Assembly: GCF_003591175.1 (NCBI RefSeq)
Contig: NZ_QYYG01000001.1
Location: 620,001-684,000 of the forward strand
DNA length: 64,000 bases
Source of the DNA: Serratia inhibens
Lineage (GTDB): Bacteria; Pseudomonadota; Gammaproteobacteria; Enterobacterales; Enterobacteriaceae
Direction of reading: 5' to 3'
Under the pieces are notes generated by a model. That model was not told the DNA's origin and did not search any database. It saw nothing but the letters and a program-made list of their open reading frames with translations. Within the stretch, counting starts at the first letter, position 1, and every line of letters starts with the position of its first letter. This document shows positions 56,099 to 64,000 of this stretch, piece after piece. Position numbers and translations under genes: made by a program.

Positions 56099-57001
56099 TT
56101 AGGGTTTTTCCTGGCGTACAAGGCTATCGTGCTTGGTAGAGAGTTGCTTCGTGGAGCGGCTGTTAATTCTGAATGTTTTAGGCGTCACCCCCATTAGCGA
56201 TCTGAATTTGAAACAATAGTAGGCGCTGTCGGTAAATTCGCACTGATAAGCAATATCAGTAATGCTTAACTCTGTATTTCTCAGGAGTTCAGTGGATTGG
56301 GCAATTTTTTTCCCGATCAGATACTCTTTAAAACTGACTTGCATGATTCTTTTGAACGTTCTGGAGAAATGGCTTGTCGAGAGAGAGCAATGCGCAGCGG
56401 CTTCATTCAATGTCATATTGAAGGTTGTGTTTTTTTCAACATGTACGACCAAATCAATTATCTTGTCAAAGATGTTATTTTTTTCATCACTGACGGTGAC
56501 TTGCTCAGCATGTTGAGCATGGGTAAACACCGTATTGAGCAGGAGTATTAACAACGGATTCGCTTCACACAGGGTGTAGGGGAGATCATGCATATCGGTG
56601 AACCATCTGAAGAGAAAGTGCATTCGCTCGGCATCACACTCGTTCAGTTGCAATACAAACCCGGCGTGCGGAGGCGTCACGGGGAACTGATATTTTAAAC
56701 GATTCAACACGGTATTATTGTATTGCAGCAAGAACCGCTCATGATTATCGGTGAATGCCAACTCCATATCATGGAGTATCATCGGCCCCACAAAGACTAA
56801 GGTATTGTCTCTCAGTTTGAATTTCTCGCTGCCGATAGAGTAAAAACCCTCGGCGCGGCGGAACCACATAACCTCATATTCCAAATGTACGTGGGGCCTG
56901 ATGTATACCCCTTTCTCAGGCACAGTCTCCCGTGCGCGCAACATGTAATCTGTGCCCAGCGTCGTTTCGATTTTTTCGAAAAAGTGATCTACGTTCCACA
57001 T
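56099..57001 (-). CDS. AraC-family regulator of the xyloside operon
   Basis: 300 aa. N-terminal cupin-like domain (YIRPHVHLEYEVMWF) and C-terminal two-HTH AraC domain (AAAHCSLSTSHFSRTFKRIM, IAYQCEFTDSAYYCFKFRSL). The start at 57001 (MWNVDHFFEK) is preferred; a longer frame adds basic residues. Located beside, and co-oriented with, the xyloside genes. Probable activator responding to xylosides (inference). AT-rich like them. Confidence 0.85.
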   Translation of the reverse strand: MWNVDHFFEKIETTLGTDYMLRARETVPEKGVYIRPHVHLEYEVMWFRRAEGFYSIGSEKFKLRDNTLVFVGPMILHDMELAFTDNHERFLLQYNNTVLNRLKYQFPVTPPHAGFVLQLNECDAERMHFLFRWFTDMHDLPYTLCEANPLLILLLNTVFTHAQHAEQVTVSDEKNNIFDKIIDLVVHVEKNTTFNMTLNEAAAHCSLSTSHFSRTFKRIMQVSFKEYLIGKKIAQSTELLRNTELSITDIAYQCEFTDSAYYCFKFRSLMGVTPKTFRINSRSTKQLSTKHDSLVRQEKP

Positions 57002-57747
57002 AATACGCAAATTTCTTATAAAAAGACGTCGATAACGCCATTTGTTACGCCTTTTAAAGCTAAAAATCAATGCCGTGCTTTACTGCGTTTGAAGATCTTC
57101 CCTTTGCCGCACGGCCTGACGCCGGGCAGGTCATTACGCTAATAGGCTCACTATGTAACTCCCCCTTCTCAAGGGTTCAAAACTCGCCTGTCTTACGTAT
57201 TCTTATCCTGAAGTTTCCTGGTGAACACTCCATTATTTTTGAGCCTGGCACAGAAACAAGCACTGTCCATGAAATCAGTTTGCTCTGCTTACCCACCTTG
57301 AACAGCGCTCTTTAACGCTGCGGCATGTTAGGGATATCACATTTTGCACGCACCACCCTGCATCCACCACATCCTCCTGCTACAACCCTATTTTTTATCA
57401 GAAATGTGATATCAATCAGCAGTAACCTTGGTGAATTCGTGGATTTCAGCGAAAAACTCATCTCGATGTTATTTTCAAGCAAAAATTTAGTCGAAAATTG
57501 CGTGATCAATCACGCTTTCACGATCACATCCCCGTCACAACCGTCAGCACCGCTTCCTTGAATTTCTATAATTTTACAAAACCACGATTACTCACAACAA
57601 TAAATCGGCCTGAACACATCAGGCATTGATATCAACCACTGAAATACAAAACAGCAGAAGATATCACTAATTAAATTCCGTATAGCTTTTAATCAAAACA
57701 AAAGTTCGCCAAAACAAATCAAGGCAAAAGTTCGTGCTGCGTAATAT

Positions 57748-57800
57748 TTGTAACATGGTTGTTTCACGACACGAACGTTATATGTAACAGAATATGACAA
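57748..57800. promoter_or_regulatory. Candidate OmpR sites upstream of dtpA
   Basis: Two 20-bp blocks each opening with T(T/A)TGTAACA: TTTGTAACATGGTTGTTTCA at 57748 and TATGTAACAGAATATGACAA at 57781. OmpR activates tppB (dtpA) in Salmonella and E. coli. The GTAACA cores are the recognition elements; other half-sites are degenerate. Confidence 0.35.
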
Positions 57801-57870
57801 ACGGCTTGCCTCGTTGACAAAGATAGTGAACATTAACCGCCGTCATCCCCATCCTATAACAACGCAGAAG

Positions 57871-57919
57871 GATGCAGTCCTGCATCACCTTTTGTAATTT
57901 CCCGTCTCTCCGAGACGGG
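57871..57919 (+). promoter_or_regulatory. Two tandem hairpins in the dtpA leader
   Basis: First: GATGCA / TGCATC (57871-57886, 4-nt loop) followed by ACCTTTTG. Second: CCCGTCTC / GAGACGGG (57901-57919, 3-nt loop) ending 14 bp before the AGAGG ribosome site. They may affect translation or transcript stability. Confidence 0.6.
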
Positions 57920-57942
57920 GCAGTGAAAAATCAGAGGTACCA

Positions 57943-59463
57943 GTGTCAACTGCAAACAACAACAGCAAACACCCTGAAAGCGTCAGTCTTAACGCCTTCA
58001 AGCAGCCCAAGGCGTTCTACCTGATCTTCTCGATCGAACTGTGGGAACGTTTCGGTTATTACGGCCTGCAAGGCATCATGGCGGTTTATCTGGTCAAAAT
58101 GCTTGGCCTGAGCGAAGCCGACTCAATTACCCTGTTCTCGTCCTTCAGCGCCCTGGTGTATGGCTTCGTTGCCATCGGCGGCTGGCTGGGGGATAAAGTG
58201 CTGGGCTCCAAGCGCGTGATCGTGCTGGGCGCGCTGGTACTGGCCGTCGGTTATGCCATGGTGGCCTACTCCGGTCATGAAATCTTCTGGGTCTACCTGG
58301 GCATGGCGACCATCGCCGTGGGCAGCGGCCTGTTCAAGGCGAACCCGTCCTCCCTGCTGTCGACCTGCTATGAGAAAGACGATCCGCGTTTGGACGGTGC
58401 ATTTACCATGTACTATATGTCCGTCAATATCGGTTCTTTCCTGTCGATGCTGGCGACCCCATGGCTGGCGGCGAAATATGGCTGGAGCGTTGCGTTCTCA
58501 CTGAGCGTGGTGGGCATGCTGATCACCCTGGTCAACTTTATGGTGTGCCAGAAATGGGTGAAACAACACGGCTCCAAACCGGACTTTAAACCGCTGCAGG
58601 TCAAGAAGCTGCTGATGGTGCTGGTTGGCGTCGTGGCGCTGGTCGCTCTGTCAAGCTGGCTGCTGCACAACCAGATCATTGCCCGCTGGGCGCTGGCGAT
58701 TATCTCCCTGGGTATTGTGGTCGTGTTCGCCAAGGAAGCCTTTACGCTGCACGGTGCGGCACGCCGCAAGATGATCGTCGCCTTTCTGCTGATGCTGGAA
58801 GCGGTGGTGTTCTTCGTGCTGTATGCCCAGATGCCGACCTCGCTGAACTTCTTCGCCATCCATAACGTCGAGCACAATATCCTCGGTCTGGCGTTTGAAC
58901 CTGAACAGTATCAGGCGCTGAACCCGTTCTGGATCATGCTGGCCAGCCCGATTCTGGCGGCGCTGTATAACAAGATGGGCGACCGTCTGCCAATGCCGCA
59001 CAAGTTCGCCTTCGGCATGATCCTGTGCTCCGGTGCCTTCCTGGTATTGCCGTGGGGCGCCAGCTTCGCCAATGAACAGGGTATCGTTTCGGTTAACTGG
59101 TTGATCCTGAGCTATGCGCTGCAAAGCATCGGTGAACTGATGATCTCCGGCCTGGGTCTGGCCATGGTGGCGCAACTGGTGCCGCAACGCCTGATGGGCT
59201 TTATCATGGGGTCCTGGTTCCTGACCACCGCCGCCGCCGCGCTGATTGCCGGCAAGGTCGCCGGGTTGACCGCCGTACCAAGTGACATCAACGATGCGCA
59301 CGCTTCACTGGCCATCTACAGCCATGTGTTTATGCAAATCGGTATCGCCACCGCCGTCATAGCCATTCTGATGATGCTGACTGCGCCGAAGCTGTACCGC
59401 ATGACGCTGGACACTGCAGAAGATACCCATAAGAAAGCGCAGGCCGCCGCAGCGGTTAACTGA
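57943..59463 (+). CDS. dtpA: Dipeptide/tripeptide permease DtpA
   Basis: 506 aa, fourteen predicted membrane segments. POT family motif [13 protein letters not shown] (ExxERFxYY) and [17 protein letters not shown]. Proton-coupled uptake of di- and tripeptides. The start is GTG at 57943 with AGAGG 5 nt upstream. Next to nth in E. coli, here 5.3 kb away across the xyloside insertion. Confidence 0.95.
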   Translation: MSTANNNSKHPESVSLNAFKQPKAFYLIFSIELWERFGYYGLQGIMAVYLVKMLGLSEADSITLFSSFSALVYGFVAIGGWLGDKVLGSKRVIVLGALVLAVGYAMVAYSGHEIFWVYLGMATIAVGSGLFKANPSSLLSTCYEKDDPRLDGAFTMYYMSVNIGSFLSMLATPWLAAKYGWSVAFSLSVVGMLITLVNFMVCQKWVKQHGSKPDFKPLQVKKLLMVLVGVVALVALSSWLLHNQIIARWALAIISLGIVVVFAKEAFTLHGAARRKMIVAFLLMLEAVVFFVLYAQMPTSLNFFAIHNVEHNILGLAFEPEQYQALNPFWIMLASPILAALYNKMGDRLPMPHKFAFGMILCSGAFLVLPWGASFANEQGIVSVNWLILSYALQSIGELMISGLGLAMVAQLVPQRLMGFIMGSWFLTTAAAALIAGKVAGLTAVPSDINDAHASLAIYSHVFMQIGIATAVIAILMMLTAPKLYRMTLDTAEDTHKKAQAAAAVN

Positions 59464-59481
59464 TAACGGTTTCGGACAGAC

Positions 59482-59518
59482 AAAAAACGGGGCGTCTCAA
59501 CAACGCCCCGTTTTTTAT
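59482..59518. terminator. Bidirectional terminator between dtpA and the S9 peptidase
   Basis: Stem AAAAAACGGGGCG / CGCCCCGTTTTTT with a 9-nt loop; A- and T-runs on both sides let it work in both directions. 18 bp past dtpA and about 17 bp from the stop of the convergent peptidase gene. Confidence 0.92.
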
Positions 59519-59534
59519 TTCAGCCTCTCTTTTC

Positions 59535-61688
59535 TCAACCCGGCGACTTGCCGCTCAGGGTAGCCCACATAAATTCGCTGACCAGCGCGCTGTGGAACGC
59601 AGCCTGTTTCTTATCCGCGGCGGCGCTATGCCCGCCCTCGGTATTCTCATAGAAATAAGCCTGCTGATACCCCATTTGCTGCATGCGCGCCGCCATTTTG
59701 CGAGCGTGCGACGGATTGACCCGATCGTCGCTGGTGGCGGTGTAAAACAGCACCGGCGGGTAAGGCACATCCGCTTTGATATTGTGATAAGGCGAGAAGG
59801 TTTTGATGTACGCCCACTCCTCCGCTTTGGCCGGATCGCCATATTCGGCAATCCAGGAGGCACCGGCGGAAAGCTGGGTATAACGCTGCATGTCCAGCAA
59901 CGGCACCTCACAAACGATGCAGCCGAACAGCTGCGGGTACAGCGTCAGCATGTTACCCACCAGCAGCCCGCCGTTACTGCCGCCACGCGCGCCCAAGTGC
60001 TGTGACGACGTCACTTTTCGCGCAATCAGATCCTGCGCCACGGCGGCAAAATCCTCATAAGCGCGATGGCGGTTCTGCTTAAGCGCCGCCTGGTGCCAGG
60101 CCGGCCCATATTCCCCGCCGCCGCGAATATTCGCCACCACATACACCCCGCCGCGCTCCAGCCAGGCCGGTGCCTTGCTGCCCATGTAACCCGGCAGCAG
60201 CGACACTTCAAAACCGCCATAACCGTACAACAGCGTTGGGTTACTGCCGTCCAGTTTGGTGCCTTTGGCCAAAATCTGGAAATACGGTACGCGGGTGCCG
60301 TCGCGGGAAGCGGCAAAATGCTGGCTGACCTGATAACCGCCTGCGTCAAAGTCCTGCGGCCCCTGCTTGAGCAGCTCAGCTTCGCCGCCGTCGAGATCCC
60401 CCAGGTACAGCGAAGTCGGCTGCAGGAACCCGCCAATCGTCAGGAAATAGTCGTTGGTTTCATCGTCAATCCCCCCGGCGGAGATCGTACTGATGGCACC
60501 CGGCTTGCCGAGCGGCCTACGCTGCCAGCTTTTGCCCTGCGGCGTCAGCACTTCCAGCCGGTTCACCACGTTATCCATGATGCTCAGGATCAGATGATCA
60601 CGCGTACCGCTATAACCGCTCAGCGCCGCCTGCGCGGTCGGCGTGAATAACACCGTCAGTTCGCGTTTGCCCGCCAGATAGTCATCGAAATGGGCCGCCA
60701 GCAGCGAACCGGAAGGATAGCGCGCGCCGCCCACGACCCAGTCGCTGCTCGGTTTGATCAATAGCCATTCTCGATGCGTGCTGAACTCGGCATCGGCGGG
60801 AATATCAATTTTGATTTGCCGATCTTCTGCGGTCAGCACAAAGGTTTCGCGGCGGTAGAAATCCAGGCTGCGGCCCACGTAGTTGCGCTCAAACCCCGGC
60901 GTGTGATCGTGATAGGCAAACACTGCCATATCCTGCGGTTGCGCCTCATACAGCGTCTGAGCGGCGCTCAGCGGCGTGCCGCGCCGCCAACGTTTGGCGA
61001 TGCGCGCGTAACCGGATTGGGTCATCGAACCTGCGCCAAAGTCGGTAGCGACGAACAACGTATCCTTATCAATCCACGATGCCTGGCTTTTCGCCACCGG
61101 TAACGCAAAGCCGTTGTTCACGAACGCTTTGCTGACCAGATCGAACTCGCGTATTTCGGTGGCGTCGCCGCCGTCCGGCGACAATTCCACCAGGCAATAA
61201 CGATACTCCGGCGGTAACGGCTCGGAACCGTGGAACACCCAGTCTTTGCCTTCCGCCTTGCCGAGCGCATCAATATCCAGCACTGTTTCCCAGGCCGGTT
61301 TGGCCTTGCGGTATTCCTGCAGCGTGGTACGACGCCATAACCCGCGCGGGTTGGTTTGATCCTGCCAGAAGTTGTAGTAGTAATCGCCGCGCTTGGCGAC
61401 CCACGGAATTTGGCTGTCCTTGTTCAGGATGTCCAGCACCTGTTTTTCCAGCTGTTGGAAGCCTTCGCCCTGGGCGAAGCTCGCAGTGGTACGCTGATTT
61501 TCCTGCTTCACCCAGGCCTGAGCGGCCTTGCCCTGCAGCTCTTCCAGCCACAGGAATTCATCGGTGGCACTGGTGCCCTCCGCCGCCATCGCCAGGCGGA
61601 TACTGTTCGGTAATGAAGTCATTGCGAATACGGCTCCTGCAGTTTGTGCGCTGAGTTTAATAAACTGGCGTCGATTGCTAATCGGCAA
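59535..61688 (-). CDS. Prolyl oligopeptidase (S9A) family serine peptidase, Tat-like export signal
   Basis: 717 aa. Triad Ser571 in GGSNGG, Asp654/655 in TSDDRVNPSHA and His687 in EGGHSAA; the N-terminal two-thirds form the S9 beta-propeller. The N-terminus SNRRQFIKLSAQTAGAVFAM carries a twin-arginine-like RRxFIK motif before the hydrophobic segment and AMA|AE cleavage, so periplasmic export is likely. TTG start with AAGGAGAACCTGATT. E. coli oligopeptidase B lacks such a signal. Cleaves after Pro or other residues in short peptides. Confidence 0.88.
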   Translation of the reverse strand: MPISNRRQFIKLSAQTAGAVFAMTSLPNSIRLAMAAEGTSATDEFLWLEELQGKAAQAWVKQENQRTTASFAQGEGFQQLEKQVLDILNKDSQIPWVAKRGDYYYNFWQDQTNPRGLWRRTTLQEYRKAKPAWETVLDIDALGKAEGKDWVFHGSEPLPPEYRYCLVELSPDGGDATEIREFDLVSKAFVNNGFALPVAKSQASWIDKDTLFVATDFGAGSMTQSGYARIAKRWRRGTPLSAAQTLYEAQPQDMAVFAYHDHTPGFERNYVGRSLDFYRRETFVLTAEDRQIKIDIPADAEFSTHREWLLIKPSSDWVVGGARYPSGSLLAAHFDDYLAGKRELTVLFTPTAQAALSGYSGTRDHLILSIMDNVVNRLEVLTPQGKSWQRRPLGKPGAISTISAGGIDDETNDYFLTIGGFLQPTSLYLGDLDGGEAELLKQGPQDFDAGGYQVSQHFAASRDGTRVPYFQILAKGTKLDGSNPTLLYGYGGFEVSLLPGYMGSKAPAWLERGGVYVVANIRGGGEYGPAWHQAALKQNRHRAYEDFAAVAQDLIARKVTSSQHLGARGGSNGGLLVGNMLTLYPQLFGCIVCEVPLLDMQRYTQLSAGASWIAEYGDPAKAEEWAYIKTFSPYHNIKADVPYPPVLFYTATSDDRVNPSHARKMAARMQQMGYQQAYFYENTEGGHSAAADKKQAAFHSALVSEFMWATLSGKSPG

Positions 61689-61781
61689 AATCAGGTTCTC
61701 CTTCCTGGATAAATAAGACTCATTTTCAACAAGGTAGATCGTTGACGAGGCAGAGTCAAAGCCTGCTCCCGTGCCGTTGAG

Positions 61782-62345
61782 TCAAAATTTAGGATAGTGG
61801 ATCAGATCGTGAATACGCACCCTCTCCTGGCTGGCGTTGCGGTAAGCATGTGGCCGATCGGCCTGAAAGCGCATAGCCTCGCCTTCGGCCAGGCTGTGCC
61901 ACTGTCCGTCAATCGCCAGTTCCAGTTGGCCGCTGATGACAATCACATGTTCGATGACGCCCGGCTCATGCGCCGAAGATTCGCTGAGCGCCCCCGGCGC
62001 CAGATCGATGACGAACATGTCAAAACCCAATTGCCGGTCAAACGGAAACAGCGGCACCACCCGCATATCGGCGTTGTACTGATTGAATACCGGCGCATCG
62101 CCGTAACGGTGCAGCGTGGCCTGCTCTTGCAGCGGCGAGATCTCCAAAAAAGCGGAAAACGCCACGTTGAAGCCGGTGGCGATTTTCCACAGCGTAGCCA
62201 CCGTTGGGCTGGACTCGCCGCGTTCTATCTGCCCCAGCATCGCCTTGCTGACGCCGGTATTCTCGGCAGCCTGAGCCAGGCTCCAGCCGCGCTGCGCGCG
62301 CAGCGATTTCAATGTTTGCGCCAAATGGCCGGACAGTTCCTGCAT
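61782..62345 (-). CDS. sutR: XRE-family regulator with cupin domain, SutR/YdcN
   Basis: 187 aa. HTH near residues 8-62 (LAQTLKSLRAQRGWSLAQAA, KAMLGQIERGESSPTVATLW) and a C-terminal cupin (HVIVISGQLELAIDGQWHSL). The divergent benE mirrors E. coli ydcN-ydcO. SutR affects sulfur-utilisation genes in E. coli. The start at 62345 puts the HTH at the N-terminus. Two operators lie in the 112-bp divergent gap. Confidence 0.88.
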   Translation of the reverse strand: MQELSGHLAQTLKSLRAQRGWSLAQAAENTGVSKAMLGQIERGESSPTVATLWKIATGFNVAFSAFLEISPLQEQATLHRYGDAPVFNQYNADMRVVPLFPFDRQLGFDMFVIDLAPGALSESSAHEPGVIEHVIVISGQLELAIDGQWHSLAEGEAMRFQADRPHAYRNASQERVRIHDLIHYPKF

Positions 62346-62383
62346 GATTTCCCCTTCTGAATTCCGGCTGATTATAGCCACTT

Positions 62384-62437
62384 GTGCGCTATAACGCACG
62401 GTGCTATGCTCACTTCTCGCTGTGCGCTATAACGCAC
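62384..62437. promoter_or_regulatory. Twin SutR operators between sutR and benE
   Basis: Two identical 16-mers GTGCGCTATAACGCAC at 62384-62399 and 62422-62437, each nearly palindromic, 38 bp apart. A benE promoter TTGTGC-N17-TATGCT (62382-62410) and a minus-strand -10 CTATAAT (62371-62377) overlap or flank the first copy, fitting repression of both genes. Confidence 0.8.
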
Positions 62438-62457
62438 AATTACAGCCGGAGTCTGCC

Positions 62458-63642
62458 ATGCGCCCTGCCATCTCTTTGCGTCATTTGACCCTGCCCGCCG
62501 TTATGGCCGGGTTTGTCGCGGTATTGGTGGGCTACACCAGTTCCGCCGCCATTATCTTTCAGGCCGCAGCGGCGGCCGGCGCCACGCCATTGCAGATCGG
62601 CGGCTGGCTGAGCATGCTTGGCCTGGGGATGGGCGTGACCTCGCTTGGGCTTTCTCTGTACTACCGTACGCCGATCCTGACCGCCTGGTCGACTCCCGGC
62701 GCGGCACTGCTGGTCACCAGCCTGCCCGGCACGCCGATCAACGAAGCGATTGGCGTGTTTATCTTCGCCTCCGGGTTGATCCTGCTGTGCGGCGTCACCG
62801 GGCTGTTCGCCCGACTGATGGACTATATTCCGCAGGCCATCTCGGCGGCGATGCTGGCGGGGATCCTGCTGCGCTTCGGCCTGGACGCTTTTGCCTCTCT
62901 GCAGGTAAATTTTGTGCTCAGCGCCGGGATGGGGCTGGCGTATCTGGTGAGCCGCCGCTATCTGGCGCGTTATGCCATTGTGCTGACGTTGCTGGTGGGG
63001 CTGGCCATTGCGGCGTTGCAGGGCACCATTCATCTTTCTCAGCAACCGCTGACTTTCGCCGGGCCGGAATTTATTGCACCGCATTTCACCTGGTCGACGC
63101 TGCTTGGCATTGGCGTGCCGTTCTTTGTGGTGACCATGGCGTCACAAAACGCCCCCGGCATCGCTACGCTGAAGGCCGCAGGCTATAGCGTCCCTACTTC
63201 GCCCCTGATCGGCTGGACGGCGCTGACCGCACTGCTGCTCGCACCGTTCGGCGGGTTCTCCGTTTGCATCGCCGCCATTACCGCCGCCATTTGCATGGGA
63301 CCGGACGTGCATCCCGATCCGCAGCGCCGCTATATGGGCGCCGTGGCCGCCGGGGTGTTTTATCTGCTCGCCGGGCTGTTTGGCGGCGCTATCGGCATGT
63401 TGTTCAGCGCATTGCCGCCGGCGCTGATCCACACCATTGCCGGGCTGGCGCTGCTTGGCACTATCGCCGGCAGTTTGCAACGCGCGCTGCAAGATGAAAA
63501 ACAGCGCGATGCCGCGCTGATCGCCTTCCTGATCACTGCCTCCGGCGTGACGTTACTCGGCGTCGGTTCTGCATTTTGGGGAATTATCGGCGGAGCGCTC
63601 GCGCATCTCATTTTGTCGCTGCCGCAACGCGCGGGACGTTAA
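62458..63642 (+). CDS. benE: Benzoate/aromatic transporter family protein BenE (YdcO)
   Basis: 394 aa, about twelve membrane segments. N-terminus SLRHLTLPAVMAGFVAVLVG and FVVTMASQNAPGIATLKAAG match the BenE family (nucleobase/benzoate transporter fold). Substrate in enterics unknown. The ATG at 62458 is preceded by GGAGTCTGCC. Its stop overlaps the convergent DUF2000 stop by 4 bp. Confidence 0.88.
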   Translation: MRPAISLRHLTLPAVMAGFVAVLVGYTSSAAIIFQAAAAAGATPLQIGGWLSMLGLGMGVTSLGLSLYYRTPILTAWSTPGAALLVTSLPGTPINEAIGVFIFASGLILLCGVTGLFARLMDYIPQAISAAMLAGILLRFGLDAFASLQVNFVLSAGMGLAYLVSRRYLARYAIVLTLLVGLAIAALQGTIHLSQQPLTFAGPEFIAPHFTWSTLLGIGVPFFVVTMASQNAPGIATLKAAGYSVPTSPLIGWTALTALLLAPFGGFSVCIAAITAAICMGPDVHPDPQRRYMGAVAAGVFYLLAGLFGGAIGMLFSALPPALIHTIAGLALLGTIAGSLQRALQDEKQRDAALIAFLITASGVTLLGVGSAFWGIIGGALAHLILSLPQRAGR

Positions 63643-64000
63643 GCCAACAGGTTGAGTTTGGCGGTCAACTTGCGCACGGTTTTCTTTTCACCGACCAGCG
63701 CGATGCCCAACAAACGCCATTCGTCGCTTGGTCGGTTGGCTACACTGGCGCGAAACGCGGCGTAATCGGTCGTTTGCTGGCCATCCGCCGGGAACAGGAT
63801 CCGATCCACCTCCGCGGCCCGTGGCTGTTTCAACAACGCGCCCAACTGCTCCTCACTGGCGGCCAGCACGCTAATGCCTATCGGGATCAGCCCCGGCCAA
63901 CACTGCCCATGGCTGTCCGCCAACACCTCGCCAACCAGCCTCGGGTGGCGTTGCCCCAAGGTTAGCGCCAGTACCGCCGCCGCATTAGCGATATTGCCCA
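63639..64000 (-). CDS. DUF2000-like protein, C-terminal part
   Basis: The minus-strand frame stays open to the window edge, so the start is outside; about 120 C-terminal residues are visible. GNIANAAAVLALTLGQRHPR and PGLIPIGISVLAASEEQL resemble DUF2000 proteins (a peptidyl-tRNA hydrolase II-like fold). Role unknown. A TTG at 63959 is not the start because the homologous region continues upstream. Confidence 0.7.
   Translation of the reverse strand, partial: GNIANAAAVLALTLGQRHPRLVGEVLADSHGQCWPGLIPIGISVLAASEEQLGALLKQPRAAEVDRILFPADGQQTTDYAAFRASVANRPSDEWRLLGIALVGEKKTVRKLTAKLNLLA

Larger units (their letters stand above)
57002..57942. other. 941-bp intergenic region between the xyloside island and dtpA
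   Basis: AT-rich, with no gene of recognisable family. A perfect palindrome GCGTGATCAATCACGC lies at 57500-57515. Two tandem OmpR-like sites (57748-57800) and two leader hairpins (57871-57919) lie near dtpA. The left part is likely the residue of the island boundary. Confidence 0.6.

Noticed and set aside
57312-57509. 65-aa minus-strand open frame in the island-dtpA gap
   Set aside because: Low-complexity, without a family, ribosome site or neighbour context.
1-64000. tRNA, rRNA or CRISPR array
   Set aside because: No cloverleaf, conserved rRNA stretch or regularly spaced identical repeats seen; the only tandem repeats are the coding ones in rsxC.

Overview
The window is a chromosomal segment of a gamma-enterobacterium. 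It is best explained as a Serratia species: the gene order follows the replication-terminus region of Escherichia coli (clcB-bioD2-mlc-ynfL-ynfM, tus-fumC-manA-ydgA, malI-malXY, add-ydgJ, ydgK-rsx-nth-dtpA, sutR-benE), but it carries a divergent ampR-ampC pair, ERIC elements and an insecticidal Tc-toxin C subunit. The AmpC resembles the Serratia marcescens enzyme but, as far as I recall that sequence, is not identical, so another Serratia species is possible. A Tus gene with a perfect Ter core directly upstream places the window in the terminus domain.

Layout. 0-5 kb: clcB (3' part), bioD2, mlc, ynfL, ynfM. 5-12.6 kb: Ter site and tus, a VOC protein, a YafY-type regulator, fumC, a small secreted protein, manA, ydgA. 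12.7-17.1 kb: two serine beta-lactamase-fold proteins and two LysR genes, including ampC/ampR with a short ERIC in the ampC leader. 17.1-21.2 kb: malI with two operators, then malXY. 21.2-24.5 kb: an orphan TccC/SepC-type Rhs toxin with an AT-rich variable C-terminus, preceded by a possible IS remnant. 24.7-25.7 kb: a DUF4406-like protein and a NudK-type hydrolase. 25.8-32.1 kb: an accessory catabolic cluster (DeoR regulator, PFK-like kinase, UlaA-type PTS IIB/IIC, class II aldolase, a small unknown protein, PTS IIA, a P-loop kinase). 32.2-35.4 kb: add, yfeH-like, ydgJ. 35.7-44.1 kb: L-arabinose genes araC, araHGF and, divergently, araBA with no araD. 44.2-52.6 kb: ydgK and the rsx redox operon with nth, split between rsxC and rsxD by an inverted Rob-like regulator. 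52.9-57.0 kb: an AT-rich xyloside island (GH43 xylosidase, GPH transporter, AraC regulator) between nth and dtpA, which are neighbours in E. coli. 57.9-64 kb: dtpA, an S9 peptidase, sutR/benE with paired operators, and the end of a DUF2000 gene.

How the genes work together. Much of the window handles carbohydrate: Mlc (global PTS control), MalIXY, the unassigned PTS-PFK-aldolase route, arabinose and xyloside uptake, and ManA. The rsx genes encode a membrane electron-transfer complex that in E. coli resets SoxR; finding a SoxS/Rob-family regulator inside that operon is the most suggestive regulatory arrangement here. The strongest candidates for undescribed biology are the PTS-PFK-aldolase cluster, the split rsx operon and the variable toxin domain of the Tc C protein. 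No tRNA, rRNA or CRISPR array was seen. All functional calls come from reading the translations and recalling family sequences; no database search was run.
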